64,000 bases of DNA, taken from the NCBI RefSeq assembly GCF_003048675.2, contig NZ_CP060707.1, positions 1,364,001 to 1,428,000 on the forward strand, read 5' to 3'. The notes beneath the pieces are model-generated. The model saw only the letters and a list, made by a program, of their open reading frames with translations. It was not told where the DNA came from and did not search any database. Source of the stretch: Campylobacter concisus (GTDB lineage Bacteria; Campylobacterota; Campylobacteria; Campylobacterales; Campylobacteraceae). The position numbers were made by a program, and so were the translations under genes. Every line of letters starts with the position of its first letter. The first letter of the stretch is position 1. Of this stretch, positions 31,205 to 39,934 are shown piece by piece.

Positions 31205-33169
31205 TTAAAACCTCTTCTTCCTAACCTCTTCAACTATAGCTTTAGCCATCTCATCTACTTCTGATGTTACTTCGTTTGCTTGGTTAGCAATTACTACGTT
31301 TTCTTTTGTTAGATTATCTATTTGAGCAACTGATTGATTTATCATATTTATGCCTTCACTTTGCTCTTTGATTGATTCACTCATCTCATTTATTGATTGA
31401 GCTAATACATTTGTATTTGCTTCTATCTCACCTAGAGATTTTTGAGTTCTCTCAGCTAGCTTTCTTACTTCATCAGCAACAACGGCAAATCCTCTACCAT
31501 GTTCTCCTGCACGTGCAGCTTCAATTGCAGCATTAAGAGCTAGAAGGTTTGTTTGATCTGCTATATCTCTAATGATAGTTATGATGTTTTTAATTTCATC
31601 TGATTGTCTTATAACATCAGCTGTCTTTTGAGAGATGGCATTCATTGAGCTAGACATTTGTTCAACTGCAGCAGCACTTTCTTGTAAGCTATTTGCTTGA
31701 GTGTTTGCTGAGCTTGCTACTTTAGAAACTGAGCTTGCTAGAAGTTTAGCTTTTTCTTCTAGTACTTGAGCTTGGTTTAGATTGTCATTTAGCATTTTAG
31801 ATATTTCTATGCCTAGAGAGTTTATACCACTTGCTATCTTACCATCATCATCAAGTCTTTTTGTAAAGTCTTGGTTTTTATAAGTGTTTAGTAGATCAAG
31901 TACATCTTTACCATTACTTGATATTGCATTTTTAAGAGCAAGTTGTAGATCTTTAAATGTACTTTTTAGTTGATTTAGAGCTGGGTTGTTTGTATCAGCT
32001 TCTAAGCTTGCTTCATAGTTACCATCTTTTATCTCATTTACAAAGGTGTTGGCTTTTTGGATGAAGATACTTTGATCTTTCATACCATCTTCAATGGCCT
32101 TTGTATTTTTGTTTATTAGCTCTGCCATTTGACCAAATTCATCTTTAGATGTTATCTCTATAGGCTCTGCTTTATTTGTCTTATGATTTAGTAGATCAAA
32201 GAAAGATAGTAGGCCTGTTTTTAGTTTGAGGATGATTTTTAGGAGGTAAGAAGACATTAGAAGTGACACTATCACAGAGATGATGATCGCTGCTAAGATA
32301 ACGCCGATAGCTGAGTAAAATAGCGTATGTAAATCTTTTAAAAGCACATCCTCGTCCATCTCGCCAAATAGGTACCAATCAAGGCTAGGGATATATTTTG
32401 AGCCAATTATCAAATTTCTCGTGCCGTTAAAGTGATGGATGACGCCGCCATTTTTATTCATCAAGACGTCAAATTTCTCTTTGCCAAGGACGTCTTTTAC
32501 ATTTACTTTGCCGACCCTGTCGCTCTTTTCTATCTTTACAACGCCACTTGAATCAACCATTAGGAATTTACTGCCCTCGCCCATGGTTTTTGAAGTGACT
32601 AAATTTACGATGTCATCAAGGTTCATGCCTATCGCACTGACGCCATAAAATTTGCCGTCTTTTTCAACCTTACTATTTACATAAAGCGTTAGCGAGCCAG
32701 TAGCTTCTGAGACTTGGATGTTTAGAGAATTTACCTCTTTGCCGTTTTTAACGTCAAAATACCAGCTATCACGTGGATTGTCCTTGCTAAGCTGCTTTAA
32801 AATTTTGTCATTTGTGTAGTAATTTAGTGTTCTATCAGAGACAAACATCGCCGTTGAGAGGTTAAACGCCTTCATAAGGTCGGTGTTGTAGTTAAAAAGC
32901 GTTGCTAGTCCGTCCTTTGGCTCGCCTTCGTCGATCCACTTTAGAAGATAGTCATTTTTGGTCATCTGATAAGAGGTGTTGATGATCTTGTCTATGGCAT
33001 AGCCGATCTCACCTGCAACGTTTGAGACAGCTAGTGGTAGCTCATCTTTCACAACTTTTTCTGTATATAGATTGCGAGCTATGTTATAACTAATGAGGCT
33101 AACGCCGATTAGTAGCAGCACGATCACAGCTGTCAAAATAACAGAAATTTTAATCCTTAAAGACTTCAT
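31205..33169 (-). CDS. Methyl-accepting chemotaxis protein (dCache type)
   Basis: 654 residues: a membrane helix (~8-30), a periplasmic double-Cache-like ligand domain (~35-280, with SWYFDVKNG and [13 protein letters not shown]), a second helix (~283-310), HAMP-like segments, and a cytoplasmic signalling hairpin with the tip [20 protein letters not shown] that binds CheW and CheA. It senses a small molecule outside and steers the flagella. Codon and word use change near 32200: the ligand half is full of AAATTT, the signalling half is not, which fits a signalling half shared between receptor paralogues. No CheR-tether pentapeptide at the C-terminus. Confidence 0.92.
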   Translation of the reverse strand: MKSLRIKISVILTAVIVLLLIGVSLISYNIARNLYTEKVVKDELPLAVSNVAGEIGYAIDKIINTSYQMTKNDYLLKWIDEGEPKDGLATLFNYNTDLMKAFNLSTAMFVSDRTLNYYTNDKILKQLSKDNPRDSWYFDVKNGKEVNSLNIQVSEATGSLTLYVNSKVEKDGKFYGVSAIGMNLDDIVNLVTSKTMGEGSKFLMVDSSGVVKIEKSDRVGKVNVKDVLGKEKFDVLMNKNGGVIHHFNGTRNLIIGSKYIPSLDWYLFGEMDEDVLLKDLHTLFYSAIGVILAAIIISVIVSLLMSSYLLKIILKLKTGLLSFFDLLNHKTNKAEPIEITSKDEFGQMAELINKNTKAIEDGMKDQSIFIQKANTFVNEIKDGNYEASLEADTNNPALNQLKSTFKDLQLALKNAISSNGKDVLDLLNTYKNQDFTKRLDDDGKIASGINSLGIEISKMLNDNLNQAQVLEEKAKLLASSVSKVASSANTQANSLQESAAAVEQMSSSMNAISQKTADVIRQSDEIKNIITIIRDIADQTNLLALNAAIEAARAGEHGRGFAVVADEVRKLAERTQKSLGEIEANTNVLAQSINEMSESIKEQSEGINMINQSVAQIDNLTKENVVIANQANEVTSEVDEMAKAIVEEVRKKRF

Positions 33170-33317
33170 AAATCACTCCTTGATCAATATTTACGTAATT
33201 ATTCAACTTTTTATATAAAAGTAAAATTAATTTAAATAAATCTGAAATTTTGTTTTAACTATGTCACTTTGAGGGGTTATAATGACACAAATTTAAATCA
33301 CCTCCTGCCATAAAGTG

Positions 33318-34136
33318 CTAAAAATTTCTAAGCAATTTTTCAAACTGCACACCATATCTTGTGCGATTATCATCTTTTAGCGTGATCTTGATGCTTTCAA
33401 GCACAAAATTTGCTGCCTTTTTGATAGCATTTTGCATGCTTTCGCCATTTATGAGCGAGCCAAAAAGCACTGAAGCGAAAATGTCGCCAGTGCCACTTGC
33501 ATGAAACGGTAAATACTCATGAAAATACTCCACTTTTTCTTTCGTCTTTGCGTCATATGCTATGATGCCACACTCATTTTGCTTGTATCTAATGCCCTTT
33601 AAAACGACTTTTTGCGCACCAAAACTAGCCAAGCCATCAAGCAGCTCCAAAATGTAATCCTCGCCGTATCCCTCGCTTAAAAATGACTTTTCACACATAA
33701 AACTTGCCTCAGTTATGTTTGGCGTGATGACGTGAGCCTTTGTGCAAAGCTCCCTCATCTTTGCCACAAATTTCTCATCAAAGCCGTGATAAAGTTTGCC
33801 ATTATCGCCCATACAAGGATCTACAAGCCTTAGCAAAGAGCCGCTATCAAATTCAGCAAAGACCTTCTCTATAAGCTCAAGCTGCCTAAAACTACCCAAA
33901 AATCCAGTGTAAATTCCATCAAAGCTGATGCCCTCTTTGTGCCAAACCTGCGTTATAGCGTCAAATTCATCAGTCAAATCACGAAAAGTGAAATTTTTAA
34001 AGCCAGTGTGTGTTGAGAGCAGTGCCGTTGGCAAGATGCACGCCTCGATGCCTTGGGCGCTGATTATGGGAAGTGCGACTGTGAGCGAACATTTGCCCAC
34101 GCACGAGATGTCTTGTATAGTTAAAATTCGCTTCAT
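33318..34136 (-). CDS. pdxY: Pyridoxal/pyridoxamine kinase
   Basis: The 272-residue protein is a ribokinase-fold enzyme: ILTIQDISCVGKCSLTVALP at the start, VDPCMGDNGKLY for substrate and metal, TPNITEASFM, and the anion hole and base in FHASGTGDIFAS. It phosphorylates vitamin B6 forms in the salvage route to pyridoxal phosphate. It starts 3 bases after the radical SAM gene, as the third gene of a hemE-radical SAM-pdxY run. PdxK or a related thiamine-type kinase is a possible alternative. Confidence 0.82.
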   Translation of the reverse strand: MKRILTIQDISCVGKCSLTVALPIISAQGIEACILPTALLSTHTGFKNFTFRDLTDEFDAITQVWHKEGISFDGIYTGFLGSFRQLELIEKVFAEFDSGSLLRLVDPCMGDNGKLYHGFDEKFVAKMRELCTKAHVITPNITEASFMCEKSFLSEGYGEDYILELLDGLASFGAQKVVLKGIRYKQNECGIIAYDAKTKEKVEYFHEYLPFHASGTGDIFASVLFGSLINGESMQNAIKKAANFVLESIKITLKDDNRTRYGVQFEKLLRNF

Positions 34137-34139
34137 CTA

Positions 34140-35054
34140 TCATCTCAATTTATAAAATTTAACGCCAGCGACGTTAGTTTGAAAAACCACGCCGTCTTGC
34201 AAAAGGCTGTTTAAAATTTGCTTTGAGTGCTCTGAGAAATTTTCTTCGACATTTGCCGTAGTTTGCGGACGGCGCTCTAGCATGGCTAAAATTTCGCTCT
34301 TATTAAATTCATACTTTTGCTCTATCTTGTGAGCCCTAGCTATGGTGACTGGCACGCCTTTTATCTTGCTTGCTAGCTCTTCAAGCCTACTAGCATCAAC
34401 GCCTTTTACATTGTAAGCTGGCGGGCGATCTATCGTGCCCACATCCACTCGGTGCGGAGCTATCTCATTTATAGCCTCATTAAGCGCTATAAATTCCTCT
34501 TCTTTGTCGTTAAATCCAGCCACGACCAAAATTTCAAGCACAAGCTCGCCATTAAATTCCTTGCGAAATTTAGCCATTGCTTTTACAAGCTCGCCAACTT
34601 CTATGCCACTTTTGTTGCGGTCTATCTTTTTAAATGTGCTTTGCACAGCGCTATCAAGGCTAAATTTAACTATATCAAGCCCTTGCAAGGCTTCACAAAT
34701 TTTTTGATCTCTTACGCCTGAGCCGTTGCTTAGGATGAGAGTTTTTGCCTTGCCTTTTATCTCATTTACTTTTTCCACCAGCTCTTTTAAGTGCGGATAA
34801 AGAGTTGGTTCGCCATTTGCTGTAAGCGTGATGACATCGATGTTTTGATGAACTTTTAAAGCTTCTTTTAAAGCGCTTATGATTTCATTAACACTTGGTG
34901 GATTTTCTATCTCTTCAACTGGCTTTGCGCCCTTTAGCTCGCAATAAACACAGTTAAAATTGCATGATTTTTGCTTTGGGCTTAGATCGATGCCAAGGCT
35001 CATGCCAAAACGGCGCGAATTTATCGGCCCAAAGACGATAGTGCTATCTTGCAC
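34140..35054 (-). CDS. Radical SAM protein (COG0731 type)
   Basis: 304 residues with the iron-sulfur motif CNFNCVYC (Cys31, Cys35, Cys38), then [11 protein letters not shown] and ILSNGSG, typical of the radical SAM barrel. The C-terminal ~70 residues form a winged-helix-like domain ([20 protein letters not shown]). The family is widespread and its reaction is not settled to my knowledge. It overlaps the end of hemE by 11 bases and leads into pdxY. Confidence 0.85.
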   Translation of the reverse strand: MQDSTIVFGPINSRRFGMSLGIDLSPKQKSCNFNCVYCELKGAKPVEEIENPPSVNEIISALKEALKVHQNIDVITLTANGEPTLYPHLKELVEKVNEIKGKAKTLILSNGSGVRDQKICEALQGLDIVKFSLDSAVQSTFKKIDRNKSGIEVGELVKAMAKFRKEFNGELVLEILVVAGFNDKEEEFIALNEAINEIAPHRVDVGTIDRPPAYNVKGVDASRLEELASKIKGVPVTIARAHKIEQKYEFNKSEILAMLERRPQTTANVEENFSEHSKQILNSLLQDGVVFQTNVAGVKFYKLR

Positions 35055-36066
35055 TTTTTCTTTGAACCTCTTTTATGAAATATTTTGCGTTTTCAACTGG
35101 CACATCTGGCAAGATCCCATGACCAAGGTTGAAAATGTGCGGTGCGCCTTTCATCGTGCTTAAAATTTTATCAACTCCCTCATCGATCGCTTTTTTGCTA
35201 TATAGCCTTGTTGGCTCCATGTTGCCCTGAAGGACGTATCTTGGGCTAAGTTTTTCTTTCGCTAGTTCGATCGGCGTGCTCCAATCAACTCCAAAAACGT
35301 CAAATTTACCTGAAATTTTATCCAGATATCCGCTTATACCTTTTGGGAAAACGATGACTGGGATCTCTGGAAACTCAGCCTTTACGCTATCAACTATTTT
35401 GTTTATATAGTTAAATCCAAACTCAAAATATGCCTGCTCTTCAAGTGCAGCCGCCCAGCTGTCAAAAATTTGCACCGCATTTACGCCAGCTTTTATCTGC
35501 TCTTTGACGTAAAGGATGAGCGCTTGCGTCACTTTTTCTAAAATTTGATGTAAAAATTCTGGATTTTGGTAGAGCATTTTTTTGCAGACCGCATAGTTTT
35601 TGCTGCCGCCACCCTCTATCATATATGTAGCTATCGTCCACGGCGCGCCACAAAAGCCAATGAGCGCCTTATCTTTAGCCAAATTTTCTCTTGTAAGCTT
35701 GATCGTGTCATAGACGTATGCTAAGCTTTTAACCGATCTTTCGATACTAAGCGCATCAAGTGCGGTCTCATCACGCAAAGGCTTTGTAAAAACTGGTCCC
35801 TCGCCCTTTTCAAAGCGCAGATCCATGCCCATTTCAAGAGGCACGACAAGGATATCGCTAAACAAAATGGCCGCATCAACGCCAAGAATTTCAACTGGCT
35901 GAAGCGTGACCTCGCTAGCCTTTTTATAGTCTTTACAAAGTGATAAAAAGTCCCCTGCTTTAGCTCTTACAGCCATATACTCTGGCAGATATCTACCAGC
36001 TTGGCGCATCATCCAAACAGGCGTATATTGGGTCGGTTTTTTCAAACAAGCGTCTATGAAAATCAT
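35044..36066 (-). CDS. hemE: Uroporphyrinogen decarboxylase
   Basis: 340 residues from the ATG at 36066, with AAAGGAAA upstream; a TTG three bases earlier is less likely. Signatures are the N-terminal [15 protein letters not shown], the active-site [12 protein letters not shown] and [13 protein letters not shown], and the C-terminal [11 protein letters not shown]. It removes four acetate carboxyl groups of uroporphyrinogen III to make coproporphyrinogen III in heme synthesis. First gene of a short operon with a radical SAM protein and pdxY; hemL lies elsewhere in the window (49757). Confidence 0.96.
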   Translation of the reverse strand: MIFIDACLKKPTQYTPVWMMRQAGRYLPEYMAVRAKAGDFLSLCKDYKKASEVTLQPVEILGVDAAILFSDILVVPLEMGMDLRFEKGEGPVFTKPLRDETALDALSIERSVKSLAYVYDTIKLTRENLAKDKALIGFCGAPWTIATYMIEGGGSKNYAVCKKMLYQNPEFLHQILEKVTQALILYVKEQIKAGVNAVQIFDSWAAALEEQAYFEFGFNYINKIVDSVKAEFPEIPVIVFPKGISGYLDKISGKFDVFGVDWSTPIELAKEKLSPRYVLQGNMEPTRLYSKKAIDEGVDKILSTMKGAPHIFNLGHGILPDVPVENAKYFIKEVQRKSAR

Positions 36067-36129
36067 CAAATTTCCTTTAAATTTTTAAATGGATATTATC
36101 CAAAAATAGCTAAAGAAAAGATGTAGGAG

Positions 36130-36159
36130 AAATTTTAAGCGTAAAAACGCTTAAAATTT
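36130..36159 (-). terminator. 12-bp hairpin terminator after the UPF0114 gene
   Basis: AAATTTTAAGCG (36130-36141) and CGCTTAAAATTT (36148-36159) with loop TAAAAA. It touches the stop codon on the minus strand and is followed by TTTCTCC, separating this gene from hemE. Confidence 0.7.
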
Positions 36160-36665
36160 TAGTGATCTCCCTTGTGAAGGAAGTAAAGTCCAAGGCAAAG
36201 CGCTAGGATAGAAGCCGCAAGATAGGCCATCTCAAGCGGTGTTGTGAAGTTTGCGTGAAGCACTCTTTGGAAGAAATTTACGATTAAAACCATGACGATC
36301 ACTTTGCCAAGCTTGTCTTTTAGCTCATCAAGCGAATGCACTTCAAGCACCTTGCTCTGCTTTGACTGCTTTAGCTGTGTGATCTCTGAGATGAAAAGCT
36401 CGTAAATTCCGAAGCTAAATATATAAAGAACAAGCGCCATCAAGTATAGATCGATCGCTCCAACGACCTCACCAACGACCTCTGAGTGGAAATTTTCAAC
36501 GTGAAAATCTGCAGCGAAGAAATATTTATAAACCTCTAAAAGCACCTTGCCGACATCATAACTTGCGATGATGAAAAGCACGATCGCACCTAAAAGTCCA
36601 AAGATCACTGGAAAAAGCGTGAAGCTGTTGCTTGCAAGCAAAATTCTCTCGAATATTTTACGCAA
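36159..36665 (-). CDS. UPF0114 (YqhA-like) membrane protein
   Basis: 168 residues with four membrane helices (SFTLFPVIFGLLGAIVLFII, DLYLMALVLYIFSFGIYELF, VMVLIVNFFQRVL, AYLAASILALCLGLYFL) in the UPF0114 pattern. Function of the family is unknown. It is single, between asd and hemE. Confidence 0.82.
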   Translation of the reverse strand: MRKIFERILLASNSFTLFPVIFGLLGAIVLFIIASYDVGKVLLEVYKYFFAADFHVENFHSEVVGEVVGAIDLYLMALVLYIFSFGIYELFISEITQLKQSKQSKVLEVHSLDELKDKLGKVIVMVLIVNFFQRVLHANFTTPLEMAYLAASILALCLGLYFLHKGDH

Positions 36666-36758
36666 TAAAAACCCTTTTTATGAAATTTAAAAAAGGGGGT
36701 ATTTTATAGTTTTTTCCTTAAATTTTAGGCGCAAAATCGCAATTAATTTTAGTGCAAA

Positions 36759-37784
36759 CTACTCATGCATCGTGGTCCATTTTTGTGCGATCCTGACGGC
36801 ATTTGTCGCAGCTCCAACGCGGATCTGGTCGGCACTGCACCAAAGGTGAAGCACATTTGATCTAAAGTTATCAACCCTGATCCTGCCAACATAAGTCTCG
36901 TTTGTATCGCTTGAGATAGTAGGCATCGGATACTCTTTTTTTGCTGGATTATCGACTACGACGACGCTTGGAGCTTTGCTTAAAACCTCTCTTGCCGCAT
37001 CTGCGCTCACGTCCTTATCAAAGTGGATAGTGATCGCCTCAGAGTGGCTTCTAAGCACTGGCACACGCACGCAAGTAGCGCTCACTTCGATATCTTTGTG
37101 AAGAATCTTTTGCGTTTCATTGACCATTTTCATCTCTTCTTTTGTATAGTCGTTATCCAAAAAAACGTCGATGTGTGGGATCACGTTTAGCGCTAGGCGG
37201 TGTGCAAAGACCTTTGGCTCGCACTCATCAAGCTTAAATTCAAAAAACTTTTGCATCTGCACAACAAGCTCCTCCATACCCTCTTTGCCAGCGCCACTTG
37301 CTGCTTGATAGGTAGAAACATCGACCCTGTTGATGCCAAAAGCGTCGTTTAGGGGTTTTAAAATTTGAACCATTTGGATGGTTGAGCAGTTTGGATTAGC
37401 GATGATGCCGCGGTTTTTCCACATAGCGATGTCGCTAGGATTACACTCAGGCACGACAAGCGGGATATCTTTATCCATCCTAAAATGGCTAGTATTGTCG
37501 ATAACTACCGCGCCGCTGTCGGCTGCAAATTTGGCAAATTTCTCTGAAACTGAGCCGCCTGCGCTAAAAAATGCGATATCGATCTCGTGCTCGCTAAAAA
37601 CTTTCTCGGTTAGCTCTTTTACTTTGTAGTGTTTGCCCTTAAATTCGATCTCCATGCCAACGCTCTTTGCACTTGCAAGTGGCAAAAGCTCACCAACTGG
37701 GAAATCAACCTCCTCCATAACTCTAAAAAGCTCTTCGCCTACCGCTCCAGTAGCACCAACGACCGCTACGTTAAATTTTCTCAT
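36759..37784 (-). CDS. asd: Aspartate-semialdehyde dehydrogenase
   Basis: I take the ATG at 37784 (MRKFNVAVVGATGAVG), which has AAGGAGAG upstream; the longer reading adds a lysine-rich leader without support. 341 residues. The NADP-binding GATGAVG lies at residues 10-16 and the catalytic Cys133 in NPNCST. It reduces aspartyl phosphate to the semialdehyde, the branch point to lysine, diaminopimelate, threonine and methionine. In C. jejuni it is also next to flgR, as recalled. Confidence 0.96.
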   Translation of the reverse strand: MRKFNVAVVGATGAVGEELFRVMEEVDFPVGELLPLASAKSVGMEIEFKGKHYKVKELTEKVFSEHEIDIAFFSAGGSVSEKFAKFAADSGAVVIDNTSHFRMDKDIPLVVPECNPSDIAMWKNRGIIANPNCSTIQMVQILKPLNDAFGINRVDVSTYQAASGAGKEGMEELVVQMQKFFEFKLDECEPKVFAHRLALNVIPHIDVFLDNDYTKEEMKMVNETQKILHKDIEVSATCVRVPVLRSHSEAITIHFDKDVSADAAREVLSKAPSVVVVDNPAKKEYPMPTISSDTNETYVGRIRVDNFRSNVLHLWCSADQIRVGAATNAVRIAQKWTTMHE

Positions 37785-37854
37785 CTGCTCTCCTTGGTTT
37801 CTTTTAATTTTCTTAATTTGCATAATTTTACTAGCCAAAAACTTAAATTTTTAC

Positions 37855-39009
37855 CTATTTTTTACTTCTTGCTTGCAAAAATAGATCTTTTGGTAAAATT
37901 TCATCGCCCTCGCTTAGTATCGCCGCACGCTGCACGACCGAGATGAGCTCTCTTATGTTGCCTGGGTAGTCATAGCCCAAAAGCTCCTCTTTGGCTGCTT
38001 TTGAGAAATTTTTAGCCTCAAAGCCATACTCTTTGCAGCATTTGTCCAAAGCATCCTGCGCGATAGGTAAAATTTCGTCTTTTCGCTCGCGAAGTGGCGG
38101 TATAAAAAGCGGGATCGTGTTTAGGCGGTAGAAAAGATCCTCTCTAAACCTGCCCTCTTTCATAGCAAGCTCTAAATTTGCATTTGTAGCGCAGATGATG
38201 CGAACGTCTATCTTTTCGCTCTTTGTAGCACCAAGCCTTGTTATCTCGCGCTCCTGCAAGGCACGAAGCAATTTTGGCTGTAAATTTATAGGCATCTCGC
38301 CGATCTCATCTAAAAATAGCGTTCCGCCATTTGCCAGCTCAAACTGCCCTTTTTTGGTAGTCGCTGCGTCTGTAAAGGCGCCCTTTTCAAAGCCAAAAAG
38401 CTCACTTTCTATCAAATTTTCAGGGATCGCAGCCATATTTAAAGCGATAAATGCCGCATCTTTTCTAGGTGAGTTTGCGTGGATAAATTTAGCAAAGACC
38501 TCCTTACCAACGCCACTTTCGCCACTAAGCATGACTGAGGCGTCTGTTCTTGCAGCTTTTAGCGCGATATTTAGCGTGGCTTCAAGCGCCTTTGAAGTGG
38601 CTAAAAAGCCGTTATTTTCGCTTTTAGTTTCAACTTTTTTTATGCTTTTTGGAGTTTTTTGTTTTAGCGTCTCTACCCTTTTTATCGCTTCATATAGAGT
38701 TGAGACGTCAAATGGCTTGGTTAAAAAGTCCTTCACGCCGAGCCTAACGCTCTCGATCGCCTTGTTAAGTGTGGCGTTTCCAGTCATTATGATGACGTCA
38801 AATTTGCCATTTAACTCTTTAATGAACTCAAGTCCGTCCATCTTTGGCATGTTTATATCAGTGATTATTAGATCAGCGTCGTCGCTTAGCTTTTTTAGAG
38901 CTTCAACTGCGCTCTTGTAGCTTTTAATGTTTAGCTCTTCATACTCGCCAAGTGCGATCTCAAGCGACTTTCGCATATTGATGTCATCTTCTACTATGAC
39001 GATATTCAT
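37855..39009 (-). CDS. flgR: Sigma-54 flagellar response regulator FlgR
   Basis: 384 residues: receiver domain with Asp51 (TDINMPKMDG), then a sigma-54 AAA+ domain with GESGVGKE near residue 166, GAFTDA as the sigma-54 contact loop, and FLDEIGEMP. The protein ends shortly after the ATPase domain (RELISVVQRAAILSEGDEI), without the helix-turn-helix of NtrC. H. pylori FlgR is likewise short, and C. jejuni FlgR has a C-terminal region that does not need DNA binding. It turns on sigma-54 rod and hook genes with the kinase FlgS. Followed on the chromosome by asd. Confidence 0.92.
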   Translation of the reverse strand: MNIVIVEDDINMRKSLEIALGEYEELNIKSYKSAVEALKKLSDDADLIITDINMPKMDGLEFIKELNGKFDVIIMTGNATLNKAIESVRLGVKDFLTKPFDVSTLYEAIKRVETLKQKTPKSIKKVETKSENNGFLATSKALEATLNIALKAARTDASVMLSGESGVGKEVFAKFIHANSPRKDAAFIALNMAAIPENLIESELFGFEKGAFTDAATTKKGQFELANGGTLFLDEIGEMPINLQPKLLRALQEREITRLGATKSEKIDVRIICATNANLELAMKEGRFREDLFYRLNTIPLFIPPLRERKDEILPIAQDALDKCCKEYGFEAKNFSKAAKEELLGYDYPGNIRELISVVQRAAILSEGDEILPKDLFLQARSKK

Positions 39010-39021
39010 TTGATCTCTTTT

Positions 39022-39414
39022 TTATTGAAGTGTGCCGATGATAGCGGATTTTGGCTTAAATTCCACCATAAATCTAACTGGCAAAATTTTCAAATTTGAA
39101 GCGTTTGTGACCTGTGCATTTTTGACATTTAGCTCATTTTTTATCATCACTTTTTTTAAGGCAAAGCAGTCAAAAATTTCATCTTTGTGTAAATTTAAAA
39201 AGCCAAGAGTTGTGGTATTTTCATCTTTAAAAGCGTCTATTTGGCAAAGAAATTTTGGTTTTGGATTAGGTGTTAAAGTCATCGCCTTTGAAAATGAAAT
39301 TTCCTCAAAGGCAACTATTTGATTTTTCGTATCGACCTTCGCCCAGAAGATAAACTCCTCCAGGCAAAAGGCGAAATTTAAAAGTATCGTTAGTAAGAAA
39401 AGACTTCTCGCCAC
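39022..39414 (-). CDS. flgQ: FlgQ-like secreted motility protein
   Basis: The gene starts with GTG at 39414 inside the end of flgP (25-base overlap). The 130-residue protein has a signal peptide (SLFLLTILLNFAFC) and a short domain of beta strands. In C. jejuni the small gene directly after flgP is flgQ, needed for motility with FlgP, as recalled (Cj1025c/Cj1026c). The call rests on position and length; the sequence alone shows only an exported protein. Confidence 0.7.
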   Translation of the reverse strand: MARSLFLLTILLNFAFCLEEFIFWAKVDTKNQIVAFEEISFSKAMTLTPNPKPKFLCQIDAFKDENTTTLGFLNLHKDEIFDCFALKKVMIKNELNVKNAQVTNASNLKILPVRFMVEFKPKSAIIGTLQ

Positions 39415-39890
39415 TTATCTTCGTCTATCTTAAGCTCCATATTTACCTTATAAAGCCCGTCTTTGAAATTTTCATTCACGATCCTTGCATTTTTGACAAG
39501 ACCTTGAACCTTTGAAGTGATAGATGAGTCGTTTAGCATCGCATCTCTTACGGTGTCTTCAGCATTGATCTTTACGCCGTAAAGCTTGCCTGCAAGCTGC
39601 GAATAAGCATCAGCCATCGCCGCTCTTTTCGCAAGTGTAACAGACTGAGCGTATGAGAGCGAATTTAGCGGAGCTATGCCCTCGCCTGTGGCTCTAAAAG
39701 TGGTCTCTCTTGGAGCGCTATCATATATCATCTTCTCTTTTTTCATCACCTCTCTAAGATCGTCTTTATCGACCTTTTGGATGACTACGTTGCGGTTTGA
39801 TGTGCTAGTTGGCTCGCCCATAAAGCCATTAAATGAGCAACCACCAAAAATAGCAACCATCAAAGCAAAAGATAAAATTTTAACCTTCAT
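39390..39890 (-). CDS. flgP: FlgP outer-membrane lipoprotein
   Basis: I take the ATG at 39890, with AAAAGG upstream; a TTG at 39896 is less likely. The 166-residue protein has a lipoprotein signal with lipobox FGGC (Cys18) and an LPP20-like domain (LSYAQSVTLAKRAAMADAYS). FlgP forms the large basal disk that supports the polar flagellar motor in Campylobacter, giving high torque. It lies between gyrA and flgQ. Confidence 0.86.
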   Translation of the reverse strand: MKVKILSFALMVAIFGGCSFNGFMGEPTSTSNRNVVIQKVDKDDLREVMKKEKMIYDSAPRETTFRATGEGIAPLNSLSYAQSVTLAKRAAMADAYSQLAGKLYGVKINAEDTVRDAMLNDSSITSKVQGLVKNARIVNENFKDGLYKVNMELKIDEDKWREVFSY

Positions 39891-39934
39891 AAACAACCTT
39901 TTTTATGCTTTTATTTAAAATTTAATAGCAAAAT

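Noticed and set aside
34452-34721. Plus-strand ORFs over the radical SAM gene
   Set aside because: Shadows of a gene with clear Cys motif and proper neighbours.
37855-39009. GAFTDA in FlgR as a defective sigma-54 contact loop
   Set aside because: Variation at the fifth position of GAFTGA occurs in active family members, as recalled, so it is not evidence of loss.
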